64,000 nt of DNA from NCBI RefSeq assembly GCF_013112225.1, contig NZ_JABFHI010000002.1:248001-312000 (forward strand). Direction: 5' to 3'. Below are positions 41,481-51,105 of this stretch, piece by piece. Both the position numbers and the translations under genes were made by a program. This DNA is from Vreelandella azerica (lineage in GTDB: Bacteria > Pseudomonadota > Gammaproteobacteria > Pseudomonadales > Halomonadaceae). Position 1 is the stretch's first letter. Each line of letters starts with the position of its first letter. The notes beneath the pieces were generated by a model, which saw only the letters and a list, made by a program, of their open reading frames with translations, did not search any database and had not been told where the DNA came from.

Positions 41481-41996
41481 ATGGCCTATTTGTGTTCTCG
41501 AATATTAAGCGCGCTTCCCCTTTTAGCCAGTATGCTTTTCTTAACGGTTCAGGCGGCTGATGTCGTGCCCAGCGATCTATCTGCTTCGCAGGATCAAACG
41601 CCTATTCTGACTCTTTACGGCTTGGATAAACGTCGCGCACTCAGTCGTGCGGACATCGAATCCTTACCGCTTTATGAATCTAACCTGACGCATTTCGAAG
41701 GTTCTCAAGGGCGCTTTTCAGGCGTATGGCTAGAGGATTTAATGACGGCTGAGGGAATTGATGAAACAGCAACACTACGCTTTATCGCCCATGACGATTA
41801 CACCGTTTTCATCACGCCCGATGACCGTCAAGAACGACGCTACCTGCTTGCAACACGGCTGGATGGTGAGCCTCTTACGTTGGAAACGTTAGGCCCCAGC
41901 ATGCTGATTATTCCGGCTGATGCTGAAGCCGTTGAGTTGGGTAAGGCAAGTATGATGGATTGGGTTTGGTCAATTCGAAATATTCATATTCAATGA
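41481..41996 (+). CDS. Periplasmic molybdopterin-oxidoreductase-fold protein
   Basis: A signal peptide (about residues 1-25, ILSALPLLASMLFLTVQA) precedes a domain of about 145 residues resembling the SUOX-like Oxidored_molyb fold: LTLYGLDKRRALSRADIESL, FSGVWLEDLMTAEGI, LRFIAHDDYTVFITPDD. No cysteine is present in the mature protein, so the Mo-ligating Cys of sulfite oxidase-type enzymes is absent and a binding rather than catalytic role is likely. The end overlaps the start of the diguanylate cyclase gene by ATGA. I infer that it is the periplasmic sensory partner of that cyclase. Confidence 0.7.
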   Translation: MAYLCSRILSALPLLASMLFLTVQAADVVPSDLSASQDQTPILTLYGLDKRRALSRADIESLPLYESNLTHFEGSQGRFSGVWLEDLMTAEGIDETATLRFIAHDDYTVFITPDDRQERRYLLATRLDGEPLTLETLGPSMLIIPADAEAVELGKASMMDWVWSIRNIHIQ

Positions 41997-42834
41997 AGCT
42001 GTATTGCAGTCGGACACTAAGTTGGCAGGTAGTGCTGGGGTTTACCTTGTTGGGTGGCATCTGTGCTTTGGCAGCGATGCTTTACATCTTTCAGGCCCGT
42101 CAGCCGAATTCAGACGTCTCTCATAGAGAGCGTCTAGCATTGGGTTTCATGGTTGAAAACGACCTGGCGAAAGCTTATAGCGAGCTCAGCGACCTGGTGC
42201 ACTCAGAAGCTGGCGAGCAGCGAATCATTATGGAGCGTCTGGCACTAACGGTAGCCTCGCTTATATTCGTCGTCCTGTTGTTGGTGGTAGGGCTGTCATT
42301 GGCGTTACGCAAGCTGAATCGCGAGCATCAAAAATCACACAACTCAGCCAAGTAGATGAGCTGACAGGGCTGGGGAATCGCCGCTACCTGCTAAACTTTA
42401 CCGACAGCCTGTGCCAGCAAAGCCAGCGCAGTGGGCGTCCGCTAAGCCTGGTGCTTCTGGATATCGATCATTTCAAGCAGGTGAATGATACCTTCGGCCA
42501 CCCTGCTGGTGACCGGGTGCTGCAGGTGTTTGCGCAGGTGCTGATATCGGAAAGCCGCAATGCAGATATTGTTGCTCGTCTGGGCGGAGAGGAGTTTTGC
42601 GTGTTGATGCCTGATGCCTCTACTGACGGTGCCCTGGAGCTTGCCGAACGAATACGTAAACGGGTTGCGACGTTAACACATCTGCAGCTGGGCATACCGT
42701 TGCAATTGACTGTCAGCCTGGGCGTAGCCACCGCCTGGCAGAGCGAACTTGATTTCAAACATCTTTATGCCCGCGCTGATCAGGCGCTTTACCAGGCTAA
42801 AACCAAGGGCCGTAATCGGGTTGAAACGGGATAA
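41993..42834 (+). CDS. Membrane diguanylate cyclase (GGDEF); one frameshift
   Basis: A cyclic-di-GMP synthase. TM1 is at about residues 10-32, a short periplasmic loop of about 60 residues follows, then TM2 at about 85-107 and the GGDEF domain. The active-site loop reads ARLGGEEFCVLMPD (GGEEF, functional type), with DIDHFKQVNDTFGHPAGD upstream. The frame breaks in the A5 run at 42330-42334; one more A yields KITQLSQVDELTGLGNRR. I use the ATG at 41993 because it overlaps the upstream stop. No RxxD inhibitory site is evident before GGEEF. Confidence 0.85.
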
Positions 42835-43095
42835 GTTCAAGCTGATCAATGTATAACGGCTGGGTGACATTTTGCTTGCACAAAACGGCTATTTTCTACC
42901 AAAATAAGCTATTATCGAATTTATTCTAGACAGTGCTGATGTTGATCGGTAAAGATCCGGCCAGTGCTGAATAGACGATCGGCAGTGCAGCGCGATAGAC
43001 GCAATGCCCTGCCACCCGGGCATGCCGGGTGTGGATGACACCCAGCATGATTGGTTTCAACAGGGGATTCCCTGTTTGTCACAGTGGTAGACACG
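42835..43095 (+). other. nadA leader region with several hairpins
   Basis: No gene seen. Three short stem-loops lie before nadA: CACCCGG/CCGGGTG around 43013-43031, GGTGT/ACACC around 43028-43043 overlapping it, and CAGGGGATTCCCTG at about 43060-43073. The overlapping first two could be alternatives. No known riboswitch was recognised, and the AT-rich part from about 42870 probably holds the promoter. Confidence 0.35.
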
Positions 43096-44124
43096 ATGAC
43101 GATTATGACTTCTCAGGCAGCGTTGGAAACATCGCTTCCCAGGGCATATTGCCCCACGCGTATTCCTGCGCAAGATCAGGCGCGAGTTGCTGAAATCAAG
43201 CAGCTCCTCAAGGCACATAATGCCGTGCTGGTAGCACACTATTATACCGATGATGCCATTCAACAGCTGGCCGAAGAAACCGGCGGCTGTGTGGCGGATT
43301 CCCTCGAAATGGCGCGCTTTGGCGCTAACCACGATGCCACTACCCTGGTGGTCGCGGGTGTGCGCTTCATGGGTGAAACCGCCAAGATTCTATCTCCCGA
43401 TAAGCGCGTGCTGATGCCCACGCTGGAAGCGACCTGCTCGCTGGATATCGGCTGTCCGGCAGATGCGTTCAGTGCCTTCTGCGATCAGCACCCAGAGCGC
43501 ACTGTGGTGGTCTACGCCAACACTTCTGCCGCGGTGAAAGCTCGGGCTGATTGGGTGGTGACCTCCTCCATTGCAGTTGAGGTGATTGAACACCTGCAGG
43601 CCAAAGGAGAGAAAATTCTCTGGGCACCGGATAAGCACTTGGGGAGCTACATCCAGAAAAAGACAGGCGCTGATATGCTGATGTGGGATGGCGCCTGCAT
43701 TGTGCATGAAGAGTTCAAGGCCAAAGGGGTTGAAGACCTCAAGCGGCTTCACCCGGATGCGGCGGTACTGGTACACCCAGAATCACCTGAAGCCGTAGTG
43801 AAGCTGGCGGATGTGGCGGGCTCTACTTCCCAGCTGATCAAGGCAGCGCAAACCCTGCCCAATGACAAGCTGATTGTGGCCACAGACCGGGGTATCTTTT
43901 TCAAGATGCAACAGGCCGTACCCGAAAAAGCCTTGTTTGAGGCGCCTACGGCGGGTAACGGGGCTACCTGTCGCAGCTGCGCACACTGCCCGTGGATGGC
44001 AATGAACGCGCTGGATAACTTGGCGAGCGCCTTGCGCAACGGCAGCGGTGAAGTGCTGGTCAGTAACGCCCTGCGTTTACAAGCGCTCAAGCCTTTGGAG
44101 CGTATGCTTAATTTCAAGGCTTAA
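43096..44124 (+). CDS. nadA: Quinolinate synthase A
   Basis: A [4Fe-4S] enzyme that condenses iminoaspartate with dihydroxyacetone phosphate to quinolinate in NAD synthesis. Recognisable segments are [35 protein letters not shown] and VHPESP. Cys ligand positions are visible in [18 protein letters not shown] and [10 protein letters not shown]. About 342 residues, as usual. The start at 43096 or 43105 is uncertain. A strong terminator follows. Confidence 0.95.
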   Translation: MTIMTSQAALETSLPRAYCPTRIPAQDQARVAEIKQLLKAHNAVLVAHYYTDDAIQQLAEETGGCVADSLEMARFGANHDATTLVVAGVRFMGETAKILSPDKRVLMPTLEATCSLDIGCPADAFSAFCDQHPERTVVVYANTSAAVKARADWVVTSSIAVEVIEHLQAKGEKILWAPDKHLGSYIQKKTGADMLMWDGACIVHEEFKAKGVEDLKRLHPDAAVLVHPESPEAVVKLADVAGSTSQLIKAAQTLPNDKLIVATDRGIFFKMQQAVPEKALFEAPTAGNGATCRSCAHCPWMAMNALDNLASALRNGSGEVLVSNALRLQALKPLERMLNFKA

Positions 44125-44173
44125 CTCCAAGGCTGATGCAACAACTCGGCATTGTCTGTTGCTCATTTTCTCT

Positions 44174-44203
44174 AACGGCCACTGTCCAGCAGTGGCCGTT
44201 TTG
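44174..44203 (+). terminator. Rho-independent terminator after nadA
   Basis: An 11-bp stem AACGGCCACTG / CAGTGGCCGTT with a 5-base loop, followed by TTTT. Between nadA and the convergent bepA. Confidence 0.85.
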
Positions 44204-44245
44204 CTATGAGCACGTCACTCAGAGTCTGTATTCACACCACCTTAC

Positions 44246-45706
44246 TCAGAATTTATCCAGTGCCTCTCGGTAGCTAATAAAGGCGTCTCTGCGCTGGGCG
44301 ATGCGGCCCAGTAGATTGTTATCGCCTTCCTGCTCAGCAGCATCGCGGGCAATCGCCAATTGTTGGATGCCGCGATCCACACGTCCGGTCAGCTGCAGGT
44401 ATTCAGCCCGGGCCAGATGCCCCCAACCATTGTGGCCACTTCGGCCTGCGGCATCTGCCAACAGATTAAAGGCATAGGGAGTGTCGGGGTGGTTGGTGGT
44501 GATATCACGTAATTGCGCGAAGGCTGTCTGCGGGTCGCGCTGCAGCTGAGCTTCGGCCATGATCAGCTGCGCTGGCAGATAGTTAGGCACCAGGCGTAAT
44601 AGCTGTTGGCTGCGTGATATGGCCTCTGTATAGCGGCGGGCTTCAAAGGCGACGTTGGCAGCGGAAGCGGGCAGGGCGGTGAAATCCGGGTGTTGGTGCG
44701 CCAGGCGATCAAGTGCCTGAAGCGACTGCTCGGTCTGGCCGTTCTCCGCCATGATCAGTGCTTCCAAATAGGTAACGGCATCCGGGTCTGGGGTCTCTGC
44801 CTTCAGGCGAGTCAAGGCGTCTTGGGGGTTATTGGCATGAATATGCAAGAGGGCACGCCCACGCATCATGCCGTACAGCAGGTTGTTATCGCGGCGATTA
44901 CTGACTTCCAGCTGGGCGGCACGGGCCTGGGTGTCGCTCAAGCGGCTTTCAGTGATGGGGTGAGTGAGCATAAACTCAGGCGGTGTATTGCCCTGCAGAC
45001 GAGCCATGTTGAGCATGGCACGAAACATCCGCACCATGTCTTCGGGAGCATACCCTGCGGCTGCCAGGGTTTGTAAACCCACTCTGTCGGCCTCTTCTTC
45101 AAAGCGCCGTGAATAGGCCAGCTGATCCTGAATCACGGCGGCCTGGGAGCTCATGGCGGCGGCCATACCGGCTTCGCCTGCACCGCTGGCGGCTAACAGC
45201 AGACCAGCCAGCATACCAGCCATGGCGGGCAGCTGGTTCTGTTCCGCACGGGCACTACCTCGCGCATAATGGCGCTGGGAAAGGTGCCCCATCTCGTGGG
45301 CCAGCACTGAGGCAAAAGCGCCTTCATCCGCCGCAAAAGCAAATAAGCCGGTGTTCACACCAATAATACCGCCTGGCACCGCAAAAGCATTCAAAGACGG
45401 GCTATCGACAATGAGCGTTTGGGTGCTGAGCCCGCCGATCTGGCTATAGGGCGCCAGTCGCGCAATCAAGCGATCCAGATAATAATGGCTGATGGGATCC
45501 TGCCACTGTGGCACCCGGGCACGAAACTGGCGAAGCCAGGCCTGGCCGAGACGAATTTCTTCGTTGCTCACCACCTCACTACTCGAACGCAGGGTCGGCA
45601 GTAGCGGGTCGTTTTGTGCAACGCTGGGGCTGCTGGCGGTATAGCTGCCGAGAGACAGGGTGACAATGCACAGCCAGCGAGTAGTGCAGCAACGAAAGCG
45701 TAGCAT
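44246..45706 (-). CDS. bepA: Beta-barrel assembly-enhancing M48 protease BepA
   Basis: A periplasmic zinc metalloprotease and chaperone that promotes LptD and BAM-dependent outer-membrane assembly. A signal peptide (residues 1-30) precedes the M48 domain with HEMGHLSQRHYARG (HExxH) and the third ligand in RRFEEEADRVGL; the C-terminal half is TPR-like (ALTRLKAETPDPDAV onwards). Its 486 residues are normal. ATG 45706 follows GAGG; an upstream ATG at 45727 is possible. Conserved between nadA and the tusA-like gene. Confidence 0.92.
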   Translation of the reverse strand: MLRFRCCTTRWLCIVTLSLGSYTASSPSVAQNDPLLPTLRSSSEVVSNEEIRLGQAWLRQFRARVPQWQDPISHYYLDRLIARLAPYSQIGGLSTQTLIVDSPSLNAFAVPGGIIGVNTGLFAFAADEGAFASVLAHEMGHLSQRHYARGSARAEQNQLPAMAGMLAGLLLAASGAGEAGMAAAMSSQAAVIQDQLAYSRRFEEEADRVGLQTLAAAGYAPEDMVRMFRAMLNMARLQGNTPPEFMLTHPITESRLSDTQARAAQLEVSNRRDNNLLYGMMRGRALLHIHANNPQDALTRLKAETPDPDAVTYLEALIMAENGQTEQSLQALDRLAHQHPDFTALPASAANVAFEARRYTEAISRSQQLLRLVPNYLPAQLIMAEAQLQRDPQTAFAQLRDITTNHPDTPYAFNLLADAAGRSGHNGWGHLARAEYLQLTGRVDRGIQQLAIARDAAEQEGDNNLLGRIAQRRDAFISYREALDKF

Positions 45707-45927
45707 GACATCCTCTTTAGTTAGCATGACGTTCCTTTTCTAGGACATTGCCTCAACGGGGGAAGTGCCGTTAAATCAGCGGATATCTGAACCGCGATAA
45801 TCATCGTACAATGCTAATGGCCTTTTAACATAGCTTGATAACCGCACTAATGCTTCAATGCCATAATCACGAATATGTCACAATAATGCGTTAATACAGT
45901 TTATTCAGGTCAATCTGAGGGGGAAAG

Positions 45928-46206
45928 ATGTCTGATCAGTCGATAACTGAGTCTGCCGGGAGCCTGATGCCGGATGCCACGCTAGATGCCTGTGGACTGC
46001 ATTGCCCACTCCCTCTGCTGAAAGCCAAACAGGCGCTGGTCGGGCTGGGTGCTGGGCAGCTGCTTGAGGTGCGCTCGACGGATGCCGGTTCCTGGCGGGA
46101 TATGGCCTCCTTTACCGAGCAGAGCGACCACGTGCTGGAAGCGCGTGAACAGCGTGAAGATGTTTACTACTACTGGATTCGCAAGGCAGGGAGCCGCGCT
46201 ACATGA
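45928..46206 (+). CDS. TusA-family sulfur-carrier protein
   Basis: A 92-residue protein with the TusA signature LDACGLHCPLPLLKAKQAL; the Cys of CPLP would carry persulfide. It occupies the position of Pseudomonas PA1006, a TusA-like protein linked to molybdenum cofactor function, so I avoid the tusA symbol. A 15-residue N-terminal extension precedes the domain. It overlaps perM by 4 bp and is therefore coupled with it. Confidence 0.85.
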   Translation: MSDQSITESAGSLMPDATLDACGLHCPLPLLKAKQALVGLGAGQLLEVRSTDAGSWRDMASFTEQSDHVLEAREQREDVYYYWIRKAGSRAT

Positions 46207-47306
46207 CTATGCGCACAATTTTGAAAGGTTGGGTCGAGCGCTATCTATCTGATGAGGAAGCGCTGACATTGCTGTTGGTGCTAGTGGCCGGTTTTGCCGC
46301 TATTATCTGGCTTGGCCGTATGCTGGCGCCGTTTTTGACCGCACTGGTGATCGCTTTCCTGCTGCAAGGCGCAGTCAGTGCCTTGACCCGCCGTCACGTG
46401 CCGCAACTGATGGCGGTGATCATTGTATTTATGGCCTTTATCAGCGTGCTGTTAACCATGGCCTTTATCCTGATGCCGCTGATCTGGAATCAGATGGTCA
46501 GTCTGGTGCAGGAAACGCCGCGCATGTTTGCCAGCGGCCAGAGCTGGCTTGATGAGCTGCAGGCGCGCTATCCCAACCTGATTACCCCCGATCAGATGCA
46601 GAGCTGGATCGGCGTTGCCAGCCGTGAAATCAGCCAGCTGGGTCAGCGTGCCATCACGCTGTCGCTAGCCTCGCTGGGTAATATCATGGCGCTGATCATT
46701 TACCTGGTATTGGTGCCGATTCTGGTCTTTTTCATGCTCAAGGATCGTGAGGTATTGGTGGGGTTCACGCTTTCACTACTGCCACAAAAGCGCAAGCTGC
46801 TGACGCGTATCTGGGAGGAAATGGATGCCCAGATTGCCAACTATATCCGTGGTAAATTTATCGAGATTATTATCGTCGGCAGCGTGGCATTTTTTACCTT
46901 CGCCTTTTTTGGCCTGCCTTATTCGGCATTGCTGGCGGTGCTGGTTGGTTTTTCCGTGCTGGTGCCGTACATCGGCGCGGCCGTGGCGACGCTTCCGGTC
47001 GCGGCGGTGGCGGGCTTTCATTTTGGCATCAGTGATCAGTTTGCCTATGTGCTGGTTGCCTACGGGATTATCCAGGCGCTGGATGGTAATGTCCTGGTGC
47101 CGGTGCTGTTTTCGGAAGCGGTTAATCTACACCCGGTATCGATTATCGTCGCGGTACTGTTTTTTGGCGGTATCTGGGGGTTCTGGGGGATTTTCTTTGC
47201 CATCCCGCTCGCTACGCTGCTTAAGGCCTTGGTGTTTGCTTGGCCGCGAGGGCTGCAGGAAAGAGACGCTGAACGCGCAGCGGTGACAGACTCAGCGCCC
47301 GTGTAG
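46203..47306 (+). CDS. perM: AI-2E family transporter PerM
   Basis: An inner-membrane protein with about 8 helices, starting MRTILKGWVERYL after two alternative Met positions, and containing the family segments LVLVPILVFFMLKDRE and NYIRGKFIEIIIVG and GGIWGFWGIFFAIPLATLLK. Closest in context to PerM permeases of the UPF0118 family; the transported substrate is not known. An inverted repeat CATCCGGC/GCCGGATG (47317-47353) lies between it and the convergent bcp. Confidence 0.88.
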   Translation: MTMRTILKGWVERYLSDEEALTLLLVLVAGFAAIIWLGRMLAPFLTALVIAFLLQGAVSALTRRHVPQLMAVIIVFMAFISVLLTMAFILMPLIWNQMVSLVQETPRMFASGQSWLDELQARYPNLITPDQMQSWIGVASREISQLGQRAITLSLASLGNIMALIIYLVLVPILVFFMLKDREVLVGFTLSLLPQKRKLLTRIWEEMDAQIANYIRGKFIEIIIVGSVAFFTFAFFGLPYSALLAVLVGFSVLVPYIGAAVATLPVAAVAGFHFGISDQFAYVLVAYGIIQALDGNVLVPVLFSEAVNLHPVSIIVAVLFFGGIWGFWGIFFAIPLATLLKALVFAWPRGLQERDAERAAVTDSAPV

Positions 47307-47361
47307 TATTGAAGAGCATCCGGCTACGTACTGGCATTAATCGTGGCCGGATGTCTGACGC

Positions 47362-47839
47362 TCAGGTGCCTGAGTGTAGGGCCTGAGCCGCTGCCAGCAC
47401 CTCCTCTACATGGCCCGGCACCTTGACGCCACGCCACTCTTGGGCCAGTTTACCCTCGCTATCAATCAGAAAGGTGCTGCGCTCAATGCCCAGGTGTTCC
47501 TTGCCATACATCTTTTTTCAGCTTGATCACATCGAACAGTTGGCACAGGGCTTCATCCTTGTCGGAAATCAGCTCAAAGTTGAAACCCTGCTTAGCCTTG
47601 AAGTTTTCCTGAGCGCGGATGCCATCCCGGGAAACACCCAGGATGACGGTATTGGCCGCATCAAACTGAGGTTTACAATCACGGAAATCGCCACCTTCAG
47701 TAGTGCAGCCCGGGGTACTTGCCTTGGGGTAGAAATAGACCACTATCTGCTGGCCACTCAGTTCGGAAAGGGTAACGGTATTATCGCCCGTTGCCTGGGC
47801 AGTAAAATCATCCACTGGCTGACCTAATGTGACACCCAT
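47362..47839 (-). CDS. bcp: Thiol peroxidase Bcp (peroxiredoxin Q); one frameshift
   Basis: A thioredoxin-dependent peroxidase. The peroxidatic Cys is in YFYPKASTPGCTTEG; the resolving Cys five residues later in E. coli Bcp is absent (Gly), so it may use another thiol such as that in FRDCKPQ. The frame breaks at 47513-47518: removing one A (coding strand) from six gives IKLKKMYGKEHLGIERSTFL and ends at 47362. This is one of only two insertions found here. The start at 47839 has AGGAG upstream. Confidence 0.88.
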
Positions 47840-48182
47840 GCCTGACTCCTTGTGTAAGCGCATAACAAAAAACAAGCCTACAACAGATCAAGGATGATTA
47901 TATAGATTTCATGCCCGCCAGGAGGGCCAAAACACAGTTAGAATTGAACGATTCAGTTAAGACGGTTCAAATATAGCGGCTCTAGGGTGTGCAAAGATAA
48001 TAGCTCAACGACGAGGTGCGTGTTTTTGCTGCTGTACACGTTGAGGTCGCCTGAGTACCATTCAAGGTTTATCTTGTGGATGTTTTGAACGGCTAACGTT
48101 CTCTGAGAGACGCAGCAGGATAATCCATTACAGCCCGTCACGCGTGACGCTCCCATAACTTTTGTAGTTGAGGAATAAACGG
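47840..48182. other. Intergenic region between bcp and dapA
   Basis: No gene supported. An inverted repeat TTGAAC (47944-47949) and GTTCAA (47965-47970) with a 15-base spacer may be an operator. A 67-residue frame on the minus strand (48156-47953) has no ribosome site or recognisable features. The dapA promoter must lie here. Confidence 0.3.
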
Positions 48183-49085
48183 ATGATCACAGGCAGCATT
48201 GTCGCCCTCGCGACGCCGATGAAGGTCAATGGCGACATCGACTGGGAGGCGCTTCGTCGTCTGGTGAACTTCCATCTGGAAAACGGCACTGACGCCATCG
48301 TGGCCGCAGGTACCACAGGTGAGCCCACCACCATGTCGTTTGCCGAGCACTTCGATGTGATTCGCAGTATTGTCGAAGAGGTTAATGGCCGCATTCCGGT
48401 GATTGCCGGCACCGGCGCTAATGCCACGTCAGAAGCCGTCGAGCTGGCACGCTATGCCAGTGAAGTGGGTGCAGATTACTGCCTGTCAGTCTGCCCGTAC
48501 TACAACAAGCCGACCCAGGAAGGTCTTTATCAGCATTTCAAGGCCGTGGCGGAAGGCAGCAAACTGCCGGTAATTCTCTATAACGTGCCGGGCCGTACAG
48601 TGGCTGATCTGTATAATGAAACCGTGCTGCGCCTGGCGGAGCTTGACAACATCGTTGGCCTGAAAGATGCCACGGGCAATCTTGAACGCGCAGAAGATCT
48701 GATCACCCGCCTCAAGGGCAGCGGTTTCATGCTTTACTCCGGTGATGACGCCACGGCCTGTGACTTTATGCTGATGGGTGGGCACGGCGATATCTCGGTC
48801 ACCGCCAATGTGGCGCCGCGAGCCATGCATGAACTATGTGTCGCCGCCGTGGCCGGTGATGCCGACAAGGCTCACCAGATCAATACACGCCTGATGCCGC
48901 TGCATACCAACCTTGGGATCGAGTCCAATCCGATACCGGTCAAATGGGCACTGAACCGCATGGGTTATGCTGACGCCGGTATTCGCCTGCCGCTGACCTG
49001 GCTGTCGGAAAAATATCACGCCACGGTCAGCGAAGCCCTTCAGCTGGCCGGCGTTATTGAAGAAAACGTTGTTGAAAGCAACTAA
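48183..49085 (+). CDS. dapA: 4-hydroxy-tetrahydrodipicolinate synthase
   Basis: The first committed lysine/diaminopimelate step: condenses pyruvate with aspartate semialdehyde. It has [11 protein letters not shown], catalytic Tyr in [16 protein letters not shown], and the Schiff-base Lys in [14 protein letters not shown]. Its 300 residues are normal. ATG 48183, with GAGGA upstream, is preferred over TTG at 48168. It precedes bamC as in many gammaproteobacteria. Confidence 0.96.
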   Translation: MITGSIVALATPMKVNGDIDWEALRRLVNFHLENGTDAIVAAGTTGEPTTMSFAEHFDVIRSIVEEVNGRIPVIAGTGANATSEAVELARYASEVGADYCLSVCPYYNKPTQEGLYQHFKAVAEGSKLPVILYNVPGRTVADLYNETVLRLAELDNIVGLKDATGNLERAEDLITRLKGSGFMLYSGDDATACDFMLMGGHGDISVTANVAPRAMHELCVAAVAGDADKAHQINTRLMPLHTNLGIESNPIPVKWALNRMGYADAGIRLPLTWLSEKYHATVSEALQLAGVIEENVVESN

Positions 49086-49171
49086 GTTGAGCGGCACCAG
49101 TCTCTCTGCATTCGCCAGTGTCCAGTGCATAGAGGTTGGTGTTCGGCCCTTTTGTCAAACGTGAAGGTGGC

Positions 49172-50161
49172 ATGATGAGTTCTGTGCTTGAAAAACGTGC
49201 GCTTAAATGGATTCCGCTAGCGCTGGCAACCGCTCTGGTGATGTCAGGCTGCGCGCGCGATGGTTTCTACCATGACCGTAATCTGGATTACGCCGATATC
49301 GAGCTGGGTGAACCCTTGATGCTCCCGGACACGCGAGACCCCAGGCGCTATGGTGATGCTCTGCCCATCCCCCGGGCCAACATGCTGGGTGGCGTTGAAG
49401 AGGCAGCGGATGTGCCCCCCGCAGGCCATGCGGGTGGGTAGCAGTATGGAGCCAGAGTTTGTGGAACGCCGCGAAGTCGGTGATCAAACCTGGCTGGTCG
49501 TCAATGCAGCGCCAGCCGATGTCTGGCCACAGCTGGAAGGCTTTATTCGCAGCCGTGGCTTGAATGTCACAGCGGTGGATACCAACCGTGGCCGTGTCGA
49601 TACCGACCAGGGCCAGTTCCGTTTGCAACGCGCACTGCGTGCTGGCAGTAGTGAACTCCGCTGTGAACAGGGCGGGCGATCTTCCAGTGACTGCCTGGAT
49701 GCCCTGCAAAGCTATTTTGAAGGCCGCAGTGCCAGCGCCAGCAATAGCATCAGTGCTGCCTCCTGGCAGGCGCAGCGCATGAATGAAAATGACGCCCTGG
49801 CTTTTCGCCAGCAAGGCGAACGCTGGGAAGTGGTGATTCCTCAACCGGTTGAACGGGTTTGGGCCGAAATCAAGCATTTCATCGAACAGGATTTCACTGT
49901 GGAAGGCGAGCGCAACCTTTTGGAAGCCAACGTCAATGACTACTCCTTCCTGGTGAACTACATGACCCTTAGCGAGCGTAACCGTAACCCGTTGCAAATT
50001 GTGTTCAGTGCCGATGTTCGCCAGATGTCTCAGGATATTCGTCTGGAGCTGAACGAGAACGGGGGGAAACCGTGTTGCGCGCCATCAATGCTAGCGAGCG
50101 TGCTTTTACTGCAGATGACCAGCGTGAACTGCTGGAACGCATTGCGGGTTACTTACGCTGA
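49172..50161 (+). CDS. bamC: Outer membrane assembly lipoprotein BamC; two frameshifts
   Basis: A lipoprotein of the beta-barrel assembly machine, about 330 residues. The signal peptide ends in a lipobox around ALVMSGC, and the unstructured N-terminal stretch precedes two helix-grip domains ([19 protein letters not shown] and [20 protein letters not shown]). Two breaks: C6 at 49415-49420 has one base too many ([12 protein letters not shown] restored), and G6 at 50061-50066 has one too few ([19 protein letters not shown] restored, ending AGYLR). The dapA-bamC-purC neighbourhood supports the call. Confidence 0.88.
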
Positions 50162-50283
50162 ATCAGTCATCTAACCTGGACCAGGTAAACTCAAACAGGT
50201 ATCCAGTCCGGCAAATGGCCTCATCGACCATTTGCCGTTTGAATGCCTACTCTAATTTTTCTATTTCCCGCCTCGGAGTTCCC

Positions 50284-50999
50284 ATGGAAAAGCGCCAAGA
50301 GCTTTATGCCGGCAAGGCAAAATCCGTTTATACCACTGACGATCCTGATCTGCTGGTCATGCACTTTCGTGATGATACCAGTGCCTTTGACGGCAAAAAG
50401 AAAGAATCTCTGGCGCGTAAAGGTATGGTGAATAACGTCTTTAATGCCTTCATCATGGCGCGTCTGGAAGATGCGGGTATTCCTACTCACTTTGAAAAAC
50501 GCCTTTCTGACACAGAAAGCCTGGTCAAGCGGATGGAAATGATCCCGGTCGAGTGCGTTATTCGTAACGTGGCGGCGGGCGGTCTGGTCAAGCGCCTTGG
50601 CGTGGAGGAAGGTATGAGCCTCACGCCACCGACGTTTGAGCTGTTTCTCAAGAACGACGAGAAAGGCGACCCGATGATCAACGAATCTCTGGCTGAAACA
50701 TTTGGTTGGGCAACACCAGAGCAGCTAAGCAAAATGAAATCACTGACCTTCAAGGTCAACCATGTGCTTAAGCAGTTATTTGCTGAAGGCGACATGCTGC
50801 TGGTGGATTACAAGCTGGAGTTTGGCATCTTTAAGGGACAGGTGATTCTGGGCGATGAGTTTTCACCGGATGGCTGCCGCCTGTGGGATGCCAAGACGCG
50901 TGAAAAAATGGATAAGGATCGCTTCCGCCAGGGGTTGGGGGAGTGATCGAAGCCTACGAAGAAGTAGGTCGGCGCATCGGAATTCATTTTCCCGAATAA
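50284..50999 (+). CDS. purC: SAICAR synthetase PurC; one frameshift at the C-terminus
   Basis: It condenses CAIR with aspartate in purine synthesis. The start [19 protein letters not shown] and the segments [14 protein letters not shown] and [20 protein letters not shown] match E. coli PurC. The uncorrected frame ends at 50946; one more G in the five-base run at 50937-50941 restores [19 protein letters not shown] and the normal length of 238 residues. A bidirectional terminator follows. Confidence 0.95.
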
Positions 51000-51033
51000 T
51001 TCGCCTTTCAGAATAATATAAACGCTTGTCAAT

Positions 51034-51074
51034 AAAACGCCCGTGATCGCTTCAACAGCGATCACGGGTGTTTT
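51034..51074. terminator. Bidirectional Rho-independent terminator between purC and a response regulator
   Basis: An 18-bp nearly perfect stem (AAAACGCCCGTGATCGCT and its complement) with a 5-base loop, A-rich on the left and TTTT on the right. Confidence 0.88.
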
Positions 51075-51105
51075 GTGTTTTACGCATGGTATGGTGGCTT
51101 GCTGC

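Noticed and set aside
47953..48156. A 67-residue minus-strand frame between bcp and dapA
   Set aside because: No ribosome site, no known features, and it occupies the likely dapA promoter.
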